From assembly GCA_025966315.1 (NCBI GenBank), contig JAOPUZ010000071.1, positions 1 through 64,000 on the forward strand: a stretch of 64,000 nucleotides of DNA. Reading direction: 5' to 3'. The position numbers were made by a program, and so were the translations under genes. The stretch comes from Frankiales bacterium (GTDB taxonomy: Bacteria; Actinomycetota; Actinomycetes; Mycobacteriales; Jatrophihabitantaceae). Below, piece by piece: positions 46,416 through 55,078 of the stretch. The notes below the pieces were generated by a model that saw only the letters and a list, made by a program, of their open reading frames with translations, ran no database searches and was not told the origin of the DNA. Positions within the stretch are counted from its first letter, which is position 1; each line of letters starts with the position of its first letter.

Positions 46416-47344
46416 GAATCATCCTGCTGATAGACCAAGCGGGTGTGCCCCACCCGGATCACGTCGCCGTGTTGCAGTCGCTGGCTCTGTGCCGGGTGGC
46501 CGTTGATGGTGGTCCCGTTGGTGGATCCCATGTCGTAGGCCACCGACTCGGTGTCCGACAGGTAGATGTCCAGGTGCCGGCGGGACACGCCTTGATCGAG
46601 CAACTGCAGATCCGACTCGGTGCCCCGGCCGATGACGTTGCTGCCGGGCTTGAGTTCGACCGTTCGGGGTGTGCCGTCGACGACCAGATGGGCCCGCATC
46701 ACCCGGCGACGAGCCGGTTCGACGTAGGGCTGCTGGTAGGCGGGCTGCCCGTGCGGTGGTTCGTACCCCGGGGGCGCCGGAGTGAAGGCCGGCATCGGGT
46801 CAGGCGCCTGGTAGGGCGGCGGTGACACGCTCGGCGGCATCATGTTCGGCGGCGGCACGCTAGGCGGCACTGCGCTGGCCGGGATGGCGTCGAACGGTTC
46901 GACGTATTCCTCCGGATGGCCGGGGACGACGGGCATCGACATCGAGTCGTACGGACGGCGACGGGGCGGCGCCTGCGGCTCCATCCTCGAGGCGACGCCG
47001 AAGACGCCGGTATGCAGGCTCGGGTCCTTGGCCAGCAGCACCTCGATGTCGCCGATCGTGCCCAGGTTGTTGTCGTCCAGATGTTCCTGGATCAGCTCGG
47101 CGAGGGAGTTGGTGAGCTGCGCCTCCCACGGGGCCAGCCGCTCGAAGTCCGATTCGCCGAGGGTTATCCGATAGCGATTGGGCGACAGCACCTGGCCGGA
47201 GCTCATCACGGCCTTCTTGTCGTCGGCCTCACGTTGCAGTGCGTTGCCGATCTCGACCGGCTCGACCTGACCCTTGAAGACCCGGGCGAAGGCGGAGCCA
47301 ACCATGCCCTCGAGGCGTCGTTCGAAGCGCTGAGCAAGGCTCAC
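46412..47344 (-). CDS. fhaA: FHA-domain protein FhaA
   Basis: The protein has 310 residues, with GTG 47344 placed 8 nt after AAGGAGG. The N-terminal DUF3662 domain (about 1-115) reads SLAQRFERRLEGMVGSAFAR and VEPVEIGNALQREADDKK. A Pro-rich linker (about 125-205, many PPxxPP) leads to a C-terminal FHA domain (about 220-305) with VIGRGTESDLQL, SRRHLDI and STNGTTING. FhaA binds phosphorylated MviN/MurJ and controls peptidoglycan precursor flipping in mycobacteria. It is the first gene of the division operon, next to tRNA-Leu. Confidence 0.95.
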   Translation of the reverse strand: MSLAQRFERRLEGMVGSAFARVFKGQVEPVEIGNALQREADDKKAVMSSGQVLSPNRYRITLGESDFERLAPWEAQLTNSLAELIQEHLDDNNLGTIGDIEVLLAKDPSLHTGVFGVASRMEPQAPPRRRPYDSMSMPVVPGHPEEYVEPFDAIPASAVPPSVPPPNMMPPSVSPPPYQAPDPMPAFTPAPPGYEPPHGQPAYQQPYVEPARRRVMRAHLVVDGTPRTVELKPGSNVIGRGTESDLQLLDQGVSRRHLDIYLSDTESVAYDMGSTNGTTINGHPAQSQRLQHGDVIRVGHTRLVYQQDDS

Positions 47345-47480
47345 GGTGATCCCTCCTTTCGGGTCCGTTTCGAACCGCGGGCGTCCGCGGCGTCTGGACG
47401 ATGGTACTTGCGCGCAGATGTGAGGCCGGAAAGCGACGCTGCCTCATCGTGTTAATCTGTGACGTCTTTTGAGACGCCTC

Positions 47481-47566
47481 GGGCAAGTGGCGGAATGGCA
47501 GACGCGCACGGTTCAGGTCCGTGTGTCCGAAAGGACGTGGGGGTTCAACTCCCCCCTTGCCCACCA
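47481..47566 (+). tRNA. tRNA-Leu(CAG)
   Basis: This is an 86-nt class II tRNA with encoded CCA (47564-47566). The acceptor GGGCAAG pairs with CTTGCCC. The anticodon arm CACGG-TTCAGGT-CCGTG gives CAG. A long variable arm and the T-arm GGGGG-TTCAACT-CCCCC are visible. A tRNA-Leu next to fhaA is a conserved arrangement in actinobacteria. Confidence 0.96.
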
Positions 47567-47641
47567 CGATTAATCCTTGATCACCAGATTCGTCTGCGAA
47601 CTCTGGATGAGCGAAGGGCGTCGCAAAGACGGCGACGTTGC

Positions 47642-48154
47642 TCAGAAAAGCCTCGCGGCTGAGACGAGCGCGGACTCTTCCAGTTCAAGCAGGAACTGCT
47701 TGCGCTTCACGCCGCCGGCGTACCCGGTCAGCTTGCCGCCCTTACCGACCACCCGATGGCACGGCACGATGATCGACAGCGGGTTCTGGCCGACGGCCCG
47801 GCCCACGGCCTGCGCAAGCCCCTTGTCGCCGAGTCTTTCGGCCAGGTTGCCGTAGGTGGCGGTTTCGCCGTACGGAATCTCGGCGAGCAACGCCCAGACC
47901 TGTCGCTGGAATTGATCGCCAGCCGCGGAGGTCGACAGTTCGAAGGACGTGCGCTCGCCACCGAGATAGTCACGCAACTGGGTACGGGCGGTATCGAGCA
48001 CGCCATCATCAGTGGCGTCGACTTGGGGCCCAAAGGCCGCCCGGGACGGTCTCGTCCAATGATGCGGGAAGTACACGCCGACGATGGCTTTGCCAGCGGC
48101 GACAACGGTGATATCGCCGATGACGGTGGCGACAGTCGAATGGCGTGTCTTCAT
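47642..48154 (-). CDS. ogt: Methylated-DNA--protein-cysteine methyltransferase
   Basis: The start is ATG 48154 ([20 protein letters not shown]), giving 170 residues; the open frame upstream of it reads unnaturally. The conserved core is [39 protein letters not shown] and the suicide active site PCHRV, with C132 accepting the alkyl group from O6-alkylguanine. The [20 protein letters not shown] end is standard. The N-terminal domain is Ogt-like and lacks the Ada zinc region. It is divergent from nth, so two DNA-repair genes face each other. Confidence 0.95.
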   Translation of the reverse strand: MKTRHSTVATVIGDITVVAAGKAIVGVYFPHHWTRPSRAAFGPQVDATDDGVLDTARTQLRDYLGGERTSFELSTSAAGDQFQRQVWALLAEIPYGETATYGNLAERLGDKGLAQAVGRAVGQNPLSIIVPCHRVVGKGGKLTGYAGGVKRKQFLLELEESALVSAARLF

Positions 48155-48317
48155 GGCCCGTCCCTTCCAGGTGCCGTTGGTTTCACCCGGAAGACGTACG
48201 AGACTCAAGAAACGTGAGGTCCCGGGCCAGCCGGACGACGAGCCGCTCGACCTGGCAGTGTCGAGGCGTAGACGTTGCGCGCCGGCCCGTGGCGCCAAGA
48301 CCGCTGAGGAGATCGAC

Positions 48318-49037
48318 ATGGCCGAGATATCCACGTCCAAGACTCCGCTGGCGCTGGTACGGCGAGCCCGCAAGATCAATCAACGGCTTGGAATCTTGTA
48401 CCCCGACGCCCACAGCGAACTCGATTTCAGCACTCCGTTCGAGCTGGCGGTGGCCACGATCTTGTCGGCCCAGAGCACCGACAAGAAGATCAACGAGGTG
48501 ACGCCGGCACTGTTCGCCAAATACCCCGACGCACGCTCGTACGCCGAAGCTGATCGTGCCGAACTCGAGGAGATGGTGCACGCCACCGGCTTCTTCCGGG
48601 CCAAGGCCAACACCCTGATCAAGCTCGGCCAAGAGCTCACGGAACGGTTCGGTGGCGAATTGCCCGCTCGGCTCGATGACCTGGTGACGCTGCCCGGATT
48701 TGGACGCAAGACCGCGAATGTGGTCCTGGGCAACGCGTTTGGCGTGCCCGGGATCGCGGTCGATACGCACGTGGTGCGCCTGGCCCAGCGCTGGGGCTGG
48801 TCAGCGACCTCCGACCCGGTGAAGATCGAATCCGACATAGCGGGCCTGATTCCCCGTAAGGATTGGACCATCCTGTCCCAGCGCGTCACCTGGCACGGCC
48901 GTCGGATGTGTCACGCGCGCAAACCGGCCTGCGGTGTCTGCCCAGTCGCTGCGTTATGTCCGTCGGCCGGGATCGGTGAACTGGACCCAGTGCGGGCGGC
49001 CAAGCTGGTACGCGGCGTGGCTGAGCCAGACAGCTGA
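48318..49037 (+). CDS. nth: Endonuclease III (DNA glycosylase/AP lyase)
   Basis: The start is ATG 48318, 6 nt after GAGGAG, giving 239 residues. The helix-hairpin-helix [20 protein letters not shown] contains the catalytic K131, and VDTHVVRL contains D149. The 4Fe-4S cluster cysteines are C198-X6-C205-X2-C208-X5-C214 ([20 protein letters not shown]), exactly the family spacing. It removes oxidised pyrimidines and cleaves the abasic site. Length is normal for the family. Confidence 0.97.
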   Translation: MAEISTSKTPLALVRRARKINQRLGILYPDAHSELDFSTPFELAVATILSAQSTDKKINEVTPALFAKYPDARSYAEADRAELEEMVHATGFFRAKANTLIKLGQELTERFGGELPARLDDLVTLPGFGRKTANVVLGNAFGVPGIAVDTHVVRLAQRWGWSATSDPVKIESDIAGLIPRKDWTILSQRVTWHGRRMCHARKPACGVCPVAALCPSAGIGELDPVRAAKLVRGVAEPDS

Positions 49038-49178
49038 GGGCGGCAGCGCAAGACCTTCGATCCTTCGGACGAAAGCCGTACCCAGCGCCCACCGGCATCG
49101 TTGGATACTCTGTGTGACTTTGTGGTTACTGCTTGTTACGGTGAGTGACCCGGGGAGTACCCAGGGAAGGGACATCTC

Positions 49179-50108
49179 ATGTTCGGCAGCACCGTCGCCT
49201 CGCGCAATGCGTGGGCCAAACGTGCTGTCGTCGTGGCCGGCTTCGGCGCCGGTCTCTGGACTCTGGGCGCACTGGGACACGGCGCTTCCGCCGAAGCGGC
49301 CACCACGGCTCCGCCGCCGGCCGCGACCTTCGCCCACCAGCTTCACCACGCAAGCGAGGTCGCCGACGGCACGACGCCAGCGGCCGTGACATCGATTCTC
49401 CGTTCGACCGACGGCACCGAGCGTCGGGTTGGCATTGACCCCGCGCAGACCACTGGCGCCGTATCGCCAAAGGTGGCACCCGCTCCGCTGAAGCAGGTGA
49501 TTGCGAATGTCGCCACCACCAGTGACACGCTCGTCCTGCCGGCCGTGAACCTCGTAACCCACACCGCGAACGGCGGGACGGATGGCTTGGCCGATGTTCC
49601 GCTCGGCCTGGGCGGTGTCGCGGGCAGCGCGATCAACCCCGTGCTGGCCGGCGTCCCGGCGTCGGTGCGGCCGACGGACAGCCCCGTCGCCACGATCCTG
49701 GTGCTCGCCACGTCCGACCGCTCGAAGCAGAGTGTCCACGCGCCGGTCATTAGGCCGATCACTGGGCACGGGTCCTACGTTGCACCGGGCGATCCGGGCG
49801 ACTCGCCCTCGTCCGCGGGCATCCGCGGTTCAGACCGAGGAACGCACTCGGTGTTCCGGGCCGCGGCGGAGGATGACTCCGACGTGACGCCCGGCATCCC
49901 CGGCTGGCCGAGCACGCCAACCGGCCCGGACGCGGTAGCTCAAGGCGCGGCCAGCTTCACCGGCAACGAGACCTCGCGAAATCCAACCGGCGCGTTGCTT
50001 GCGTCCCACTCGATCAACCCGCTCTGTCAGCGCGCGCCGGCGATGCCCCCACGGGCGGATTTCGCGACCCTCGAGCGTGCCACTTCTCCTGCTGTCTCTC
50101 CCGACTGA
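49179..50108 (+). CDS. Secreted protein of unknown function
   Basis: The protein has 309 residues, with GAAGGGAC before ATG 49179. The N-terminus is a clear signal peptide (KRAVVVAGFGAGLWTLGALG then ASAEA). This segment closely resembles that of the chaplin-like protein encoded next (KRCLQAGIVAGGMWALGAGI then ASAEA), so the two probably share ancestry or a secretion route. The mature part is rich in Ala, Thr, Pro and Gly and looks disordered in its second half, with no cysteines apart from one near the end. There is no sortase motif. No enzyme family is recognised. Confidence 0.75.
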   Translation: MFGSTVASRNAWAKRAVVVAGFGAGLWTLGALGHGASAEAATTAPPPAATFAHQLHHASEVADGTTPAAVTSILRSTDGTERRVGIDPAQTTGAVSPKVAPAPLKQVIANVATTSDTLVLPAVNLVTHTANGGTDGLADVPLGLGGVAGSAINPVLAGVPASVRPTDSPVATILVLATSDRSKQSVHAPVIRPITGHGSYVAPGDPGDSPSSAGIRGSDRGTHSVFRAAAEDDSDVTPGIPGWPSTPTGPDAVAQGAASFTGNETSRNPTGALLASHSINPLCQRAPAMPPRADFATLERATSPAVSPD

Positions 50109-50211
50109 GCGTCGACGACCGCCATCTCGCGGTTCGCCGTACCAGCCCTAAGGCAACTCAGTCCGCGGTTCCGTCGTCGGAGCCGTGTATTCAACGAGGA
50201 GAGACACCATC

Positions 50212-51102
50212 ATGGCTATGCAAAAATGGACCAAAAGGTGCCTGCAAGCAGGCATCGTCGCCGGCGGAATGTGGGCGCTCGGCGCCGGAATTGCCTCCGC
50301 GGAAGCCACACCCACCGCGTACCAGGCACCCCCATTGGCGGCCGCAATCAGCGCGCCCATCACCGCACCGGTCACCGTTGGTGGCAACGCCGTCTCGGTG
50401 CTGGGCGGTAGCCATCAGACCTCGGCGGCAGCCCCAGATCACCAACCGGCGACACCGGTCGCAGCGCCGGCTGGTCGGGTGGCCGCCGTCCCGGTGACCG
50501 CACCGGTCACCGTCTGCGGTAACGGGGTCGGCGTGCTCGGCTCGGGCACAGCGACGTGCAGTGCCGCAGGATCAACCGCCTCGACACCAGCCAGCAACAC
50601 GTCAAGCGGTGGGACGCCCGACAACCCATCCGGCACAACCCGTACGCCCGGTACAACCAGCACGTCAGGCATCGCCAGCGTTCCAGTGACCGCACCGGTC
50701 ACCGCCTGCGGTAATGGAGTCGGTGTGCTCGGCTCGGGCACAGCGACGTGCAGCCCGGGCACGGTCGCGGCGGCTGAAACCAACGCGCCGGCGGGCACCA
50801 CGCCGGCGGCAGGTGCGGTACCGGCAGGAGCGGACCAGCCGACGAGCCCGAATTCGGCCGTTGAACTCACCAACTCGAACTCTCATCCGATCGACAGCGC
50901 GACGTCGCCGCCGAGCGAGTCGACTGACCTACCCGCTGGCCAGACCAGCAAGCAGCTGGCCGTCACGGCCGACATGTCCGCCCTCGCCAACACGGGCGCG
51001 GCGGTGAAAAACGTTGCCTTGGCCGCCCTCGGACTGTCCGGGTTCGGGCTGAGCATGCTTAGTGTCGGACGTCGCCGCTCACGTATCGCCGACCGCGGCT
51101 AG
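50212..51102 (+). CDS. Chaplin-like repeat protein with LANTG sortase signal
   Basis: The start ATG 50212 follows GAGGAG, giving 296 residues. A signal peptide ends at ASAEA. Three chaplin-like units follow: ITAPVTVGGNAVSVLGGS (no Cys), VTAPVTVCGNGVGVLGSG with a later TATC, and VTAPVTACGNGVGVLGSG with TATC; the last two have the two cysteines typical of chaplins. Thr/Ser/Pro-rich linkers separate them. The C-terminus is a sortase sorting signal: LANTG, a hydrophobic stretch (VALAALGLSGFGLSMLSVG) and RRRSR. Chaplins form amphipathic amyloid films on aerial hyphae of streptomycetes; here the protein is predicted to be wall-anchored. Confidence 0.85.
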   Translation: MAMQKWTKRCLQAGIVAGGMWALGAGIASAEATPTAYQAPPLAAAISAPITAPVTVGGNAVSVLGGSHQTSAAAPDHQPATPVAAPAGRVAAVPVTAPVTVCGNGVGVLGSGTATCSAAGSTASTPASNTSSGGTPDNPSGTTRTPGTTSTSGIASVPVTAPVTACGNGVGVLGSGTATCSPGTVAAAETNAPAGTTPAAGAVPAGADQPTSPNSAVELTNSNSHPIDSATSPPSESTDLPAGQTSKQLAVTADMSALANTGAAVKNVALAALGLSGFGLSMLSVGRRRSRIADRG

Positions 51103-51115
51103 AGCTCCGGAACGT

Positions 51116-51143
51116 TGCCCGGGTGCTTCACGGCACCCGGGCA
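51116..51143 (+). terminator. Intrinsic terminator-like hairpin after the chaplin-like gene
   Basis: The 10-bp perfect stem TGCCCGGGTG / CACCCGGGCA has an 8-nt loop, 13 bp after the stop. No T-tract follows, as is usual in high-GC actinobacteria. Confidence 0.65.
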
Positions 51144-51159
51144 CGGCATGATTGGCGGC

Positions 51160-51366
51160 ATGCGAGAAGTCAGCACGCGGGACGGCACGATCCGGCTCGG
51201 TCAGTTCCTCAAGCTGGCTGATCTGATCGATGCCGGCGGCGACGCCAAGTCTTTGCTGGCCGATGAGGGCGTGCGGGTGAACGGCCGGCCCGAGATTCGC
51301 CGCGGGCGCCAACTGGTCCGCGGCGACGTCGTCAGCGTTGGTGACACCGAAGTTCGCGTCGGCTGA
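51160..51366 (+). CDS. S4-domain RNA-binding protein (YbcJ-like)
   Basis: The protein has 68 residues from ATG 51160; ATG 51148 is also possible, but frames upstream of it cross the terminator. It reads IRLGQFLKLADLIDAGGDAK, then DEGVRVNGRPEIRRGRQLVR and GDVVSV, the compact alpha-L RNA-binding fold of the small S4 proteins. Such proteins bind structured RNA, often ribosomal. It has no operon partner here. The long opposite-strand frame across it is a shadow. Confidence 0.9.
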   Translation: MREVSTRDGTIRLGQFLKLADLIDAGGDAKSLLADEGVRVNGRPEIRRGRQLVRGDVVSVGDTEVRVG

Positions 51367-51537
51367 CCGGCCGCCGACCTCGACGGCGCCGGGGACGATC
51401 CCGTGGCGGCCGTTGCCAATTCGACCGTTCCGTCCGGGACATCGATGTGGGATGGTTGCGTCGACATCGATCCAGGCCTGGCGACGCAACGCGCGAGTGG
51501 CTGTTGCGGCCGTCCACCCCCGCGAAGGAGCCCCACT

Positions 51538-51996
51538 GTGAGCGACACGGCAGAGCGAATTACGGTCAGCAGAGTTATCCCGGCCGATGCATCGTCGATC
51601 TTTTCGCTGATCACCAGCCCTAAGGGCCACGTGGCCATCGACGGTTCGGGCATGCTCGTGACGACCGATGACACTGCGGCCGTCACCGGCGTCGGTGACA
51701 GCTTCGACATCGCAATGCATCAGGAAGCCTTCGGTGACTACACGATCAAGAATGTGATCACCGTGTTCGAACCCGACTCGGCGCTGGAGTGGCGACCGGG
51801 CCCGGTAGGCGGCGACGCGTCCGGCGTGGTCTACGGCTACACGCTCAGCCCGCAGGGTGACGCCACGCAGGTCACTTCGTACTACGACTGGAGCGACGCC
51901 GCCCAGCAGATGAAGGACATGGGCATCCTGCCGATCGTGTCGCAAGCCAACATCGAAGAGACCCTGGTCAAGCTCGAAGGAGCCGCGACCAGCTAG
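51538..51996 (+). CDS. SRPBCC (START-like) family protein
   Basis: The start is GTG 51538, 7 nt after GAAGGAG, giving 152 residues. The fold shows in RITVSRVIPADASSIFSLIT, the loop SPKGHVAIDGSGM, DYTIKNVITVFEPDSALEW and the long C-terminal helix (VSQANIEETLVKLEGA). These proteins form a deep hydrophobic pocket for lipids or polyketides and are not predictable in function. Its stop lies 4 bp before a very long hairpin. Confidence 0.9.
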   Translation: MSDTAERITVSRVIPADASSIFSLITSPKGHVAIDGSGMLVTTDDTAAVTGVGDSFDIAMHQEAFGDYTIKNVITVFEPDSALEWRPGPVGGDASGVVYGYTLSPQGDATQVTSYYDWSDAAQQMKDMGILPIVSQANIEETLVKLEGAATS

Positions 51997-52000
51997 GACG

Positions 52001-52088
52001 ACGAGGGCGCCTCCGAGCACAGTCATAGGTCGGGTAGCTAAGTTTGCGGCTACCCGACCTACGACTGTTCGGACGGAGGCGCCCTCGT
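52001..52088 (+). promoter_or_regulatory. Long hairpin covering the Shine-Dalgarno of the CPBP gene
   Basis: The outer stem is 15 bp (52001-52015 with 52074-52088). The inner stems are 6 bp (52019-52024 with 52063-52068) and 13 bp (52026-52038 with 52049-52061), with a 10-nt loop. GGAGG (52075-52079), the ribosome site 7 nt before GTG 52087, and the start codon's first bases lie in the right outer arm and would be paired. Confidence 0.7.
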
Positions 52089-53019
52089 GCCACGCTTCGT
52101 CGTCCCGCCCGGCTGGCCGTACCCGCCACCGGGCTGGGTCCCGCAGCCTGGCTGGCAGCCCGACCCGAGCTGGCCCGCACCGCCGCTCGGGTGGCGGTTC
52201 TGGATCGACGATGAGCCTTGGTCGGCTCGTCCACCGCAGACGCAAGCAACACCGACGCCGAGCACGAGCCGCTGGAAGCTGGACGGCGATCTTGCTGCCA
52301 GCCTCGTCAGCGTGCCGAACTGGCCGCTGCGGGTGGCGGCCTGGCCGGTGGCGGCGGTCGTGGCGGTCATCGCCGCCAGCTTGGCGTTGCAGGCATTCTG
52401 GACGCCACCACACTCAGCGCGGCTGGTCGTCGCCGCGACCGCGCAGCTGGTCGGAACCGGCATCTGGGCCTTGACCGCGGTGGCCGTCGGCCGTCCGATC
52501 GCCCGGGCAATGGGAGGCTGGCGCGCGTCATTCGGCTGGAGCAGACCGAGGTGGACCGACCTCCCGCTCGGCCTGGGTTGGGCGGCCGGCGGCTACGTCG
52601 TCCGCCTGATCCTGGTGGTCATGGTCGTCGCCGTGGCCCCCACGCTGCGCGGCGTGTCCGGTTCCAACGTCGACCTCGATGGGCTTTCGGTGGCCGGCAT
52701 AACGTTCCTGGCCATCGCCGCGGTCATCATCGCGCCGCCGATCGAGGAGCTGATCTTCCGCGGCCTGGTGTTACGCACCCTGCTCCGGCGCATGACCTTC
52801 TGGCCGGCCGCTCTCATCTCGACCGTGGTGTTCGCCGGCCTGCACGTCTACGAAGTGGACAGCGTCCGGGCTGCGGTCCTGCTGTTCGTGAGCATCTTCA
52901 GCTTCGGGTTGGGTCAGTGCCTGCTGGTCCGCTGGACCGGTCGGCTGGCACCAGCCATCGCGGCGCATGCATCGGCTAATGCCATCAGCCTCGCGCTGAG
53001 CCTGTCGATCAACCGCTAG
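52087..53019 (+). CDS. CPBP-family intramembrane metalloprotease
   Basis: The protein has 310 residues from GTG 52087. An unusual cytosolic N-terminus of about 40 residues is rich in Trp and Pro (PPGWPYPPPGWVPQPGW). Membrane helices follow. The CPBP (CAAX protease/bacteriocin-processing) motifs are EELIFR in PPIEELIFRGLVLRTLL, FAGLH (second motif) and the C-terminal HASANAISLAL. The glutamates and histidines make the zinc or proton site of Rce1-type proteases. Bacterial members process peptides or give bacteriocin immunity, but the substrate here is unknown. Its leader contains a large hairpin. Confidence 0.92.
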   Translation: MPRFVVPPGWPYPPPGWVPQPGWQPDPSWPAPPLGWRFWIDDEPWSARPPQTQATPTPSTSRWKLDGDLAASLVSVPNWPLRVAAWPVAAVVAVIAASLALQAFWTPPHSARLVVAATAQLVGTGIWALTAVAVGRPIARAMGGWRASFGWSRPRWTDLPLGLGWAAGGYVVRLILVVMVVAVAPTLRGVSGSNVDLDGLSVAGITFLAIAAVIIAPPIEELIFRGLVLRTLLRRMTFWPAALISTVVFAGLHVYEVDSVRAAVLLFVSIFSFGLGQCLLVRWTGRLAPAIAAHASANAISLALSLSINR

Positions 53020-53033
53020 CCGCCCGGGATAAC

Positions 53034-53615
53034 TCAGGCCAGGACCGCCGGCAGCCCATCCCGCCACGGCATCACCTTGGCGAAGATCGCGGCCATCACA
53101 TCTAGGGCGGCCTGGTGCTGCTCGACCGGCGCCGACACGCAGTCCGACGCGACGTACATCTCGAAGTCCCGCTGGTGGCCGGAGCGCACCGTGGATTCCA
53201 CGCACACCGAGGTGACCACGCCAGTGACGAGCAGCCGCTTGATGCCCAGCGCGCGCAGTTGCACCTCGAGGTCGGTGTACAGGAAGGCATCGAACCGGTT
53301 CTTGTCGATGATCACGTCACCGGCGACCGGGGCGAGATCGTCGTGGACATCAGCGTCCCAGCTGCCCCGTTCGAGCAACTCGAACCCGGCCGGCAGCATG
53401 TCGACCATCCGGTTCGGCAGGTCGAGCATGCCGGCGCGGTAGACGTGCCGGGTGTAGATGACCGGCACGCCCGCGGCGCGGGAAGCTTCGATGACCGCCG
53501 CATTCTCGGCCACCACCTTGTCGATGTTGGGCATCCCCATCCCGATGGCCGGTAGTGAGCCCTCGGGGTGCACGAAGCCGTTCTGCATATCGATGACGAG
53601 CAGCGCACTATCCAT
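53034..53615 (-). CDS. Isochorismatase-like cysteine hydrolase
   Basis: The start is ATG 53615 behind AAGGAC, giving 193 residues. The catalytic triad of the family is D9 (LLVIDMQNGF), K105 (IIDKNRFDAF) and C138 (VTSVCVESTVR). The family includes N-carbamoylsarcosine amidase, biuret hydrolase and nicotinamidase, which cleave C-N bonds. It is the last gene of a GntR-linked unit with two amidases and an AtzG-like small protein, so a ureide- or amide-type substrate is more likely than isochorismate. The long open frame upstream of the start is antisense to the amidase. Confidence 0.93.
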   Translation of the reverse strand: MDSALLVIDMQNGFVHPEGSLPAIGMGMPNIDKVVAENAAVIEASRAAGVPVIYTRHVYRAGMLDLPNRMVDMLPAGFELLERGSWDADVHDDLAPVAGDVIIDKNRFDAFLYTDLEVQLRALGIKRLLVTGVVTSVCVESTVRSGHQRDFEMYVASDCVSAPVEQHQAALDVMAAIFAKVMPWRDGLPAVLA

Positions 53616-53662
53616 CAGGTAAGTCCTTTCCGTTGAAGGTGGATTTGCAGGGATTACCGCGA

Positions 53663-55078
53663 TCAGGCCAGCACCTGGCTGACCAGTGGCGGCACCGCGA
53701 GATGCCAGTCCGTCTGCTGCTGGTACGCCTCGGCCGCGTTGAGGACACCGGCCTCGTCGAAGGGCCGCCCGGCAATCTGCACGCTGAGCGGCAGGCCACC
53801 GGCGGTGAAACCGGCCGGCATGGCGATCACCGGGTTGCCGGTCATGTCCCAGTAGCCGGTCTGGAACCGGTCGAACCAGTCCTTGAGACTCCACCCGAGG
53901 ACGTCGTGCGAGATCGCGCCGATCGAGGCCGTCGGCGTGAGGATCAGGTCGACGTCGTCGTACACCGCCGTCAGCGCCTGGTGCACGACGCGCCGCACCC
54001 GTTGGGCCTGGACGTAATCCGCTCCGATGAAGTAGGACGACGAGGCCAGTTGGAAGGCATTGCCCCGGAAGTAGTCGCCGAGCCGGGTCTGGGCGTCGGG
54101 CATGTGATACGCCGCGGCCTCGGCGCTGCAGATCACCCAGATGGCCGCCATCGCCTCGTCGTAATAAGGCAACTCGAGCTCGACGATGGTGGCGCCGCGG
54201 GCGGCGAGCAGCGCGGCGGTGGCCTGTACGGCCGGCACGATGCCGGGATCGGCGTCCGGGTTCATCGTCCGGGCCAGAGTGTCCACGCCGACTCGGACGC
54301 CGGTCAGGTCTGCGGTCAACGCGGCCAGGTAGTCCGGCACCGGGAGGTCGACCGCACCGGCGTCGCTGGCGTCATACCCGGCCAGCACGTTCAGCATCGC
54401 GGCACAGTCTCGGGCGGAACGGGCCATCGGACCGATGTGGTCCAGGCTGTAACCGAGCGGGACGCACCCGGACTTCGGCACCCGCCCGAACGTTGCCATC
54501 AGCCCGGTGATGCCACAGAACGCGGCCGGGATCCGGATGCTGCCGCCGGTGTCGGTACCAAGGCCACCCAGGAACATTCCCGCGGCTACCCCACTACCGG
54601 TGCCGGAGCTCGAGCCACCCGGCCAGGTGTCCACATCCCAGGGATTGCGCGGGATCGGGAACGGCTTCGACGCGTCAGGCACCGCGGACGCGAACTCCAT
54701 GGTGGTGGTCTTGCCGACGATGATGCCGCCGGCCTCGCGCAGCCGCGATACCACCACCGCGTCCTGACGGTTGTTCCATTCCGGATCGTGCACCAGGCTC
54801 TGCGCGGTGGTCGGACCCTCGGATGTCGTGATGATGTCCTTGATTCCGAGCGGTATTCCTTGCAACGGACCGCGATCGATGCCGGCAGCCAGTTCGGCGT
54901 CCGCCACCGCGGCGGCGGCCAGCGCCTCGTCGTTGAAGCGCAGCAGGAAGGTGCCCAGCTCGCCGTCGAACCGGTCGGCGACCTCGATCGCCTGCTGGGT
55001 GAGTGCGACGCTGGTCGTCCGACCGGCCCGCAGCGACTCGGCGGCCTCGGTGATGGTGTGGTTCTCGGTCATGGTCAC
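53663..55078 (-). CDS. Amidase-signature hydrolase (AtzE/GatA-like)
   Basis: The protein has 471 residues; GTG 55078 overlaps the stop of the amidase upstream. The Ser-cisSer-Lys triad is K80 (GIPLGIKDI), the GGSSSG stretch at 154-159 and nucleophile S180 (GTDTGGSIR). It also has RVPKSGCVPLGYSLDHIGPM. It is a close paralogue of the next gene and shares long segments such as DHIGP and YDASDA. It hydrolyses an amide or carbamoyl bond. No AtzF-type C-terminal domain is present, so it is not a full allophanate hydrolase. Confidence 0.93.
   Translation of the reverse strand: MTMTENHTITEAAESLRAGRTTSVALTQQAIEVADRFDGELGTFLLRFNDEALAAAAVADAELAAGIDRGPLQGIPLGIKDIITTSEGPTTAQSLVHDPEWNNRQDAVVVSRLREAGGIIVGKTTTMEFASAVPDASKPFPIPRNPWDVDTWPGGSSSGTGSGVAAGMFLGGLGTDTGGSIRIPAAFCGITGLMATFGRVPKSGCVPLGYSLDHIGPMARSARDCAAMLNVLAGYDASDAGAVDLPVPDYLAALTADLTGVRVGVDTLARTMNPDADPGIVPAVQATAALLAARGATIVELELPYYDEAMAAIWVICSAEAAAYHMPDAQTRLGDYFRGNAFQLASSSYFIGADYVQAQRVRRVVHQALTAVYDDVDLILTPTASIGAISHDVLGWSLKDWFDRFQTGYWDMTGNPVIAMPAGFTAGGLPLSVQIAGRPFDEAGVLNAAEAYQQQTDWHLAVPPLVSQVLA

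Noticed and set aside
51079-52413. A 444-codon minus-strand frame over the S4, SRPBCC and CPBP genes
   Set aside because: Three recognisable plus-strand proteins with good ribosome sites occupy the region.
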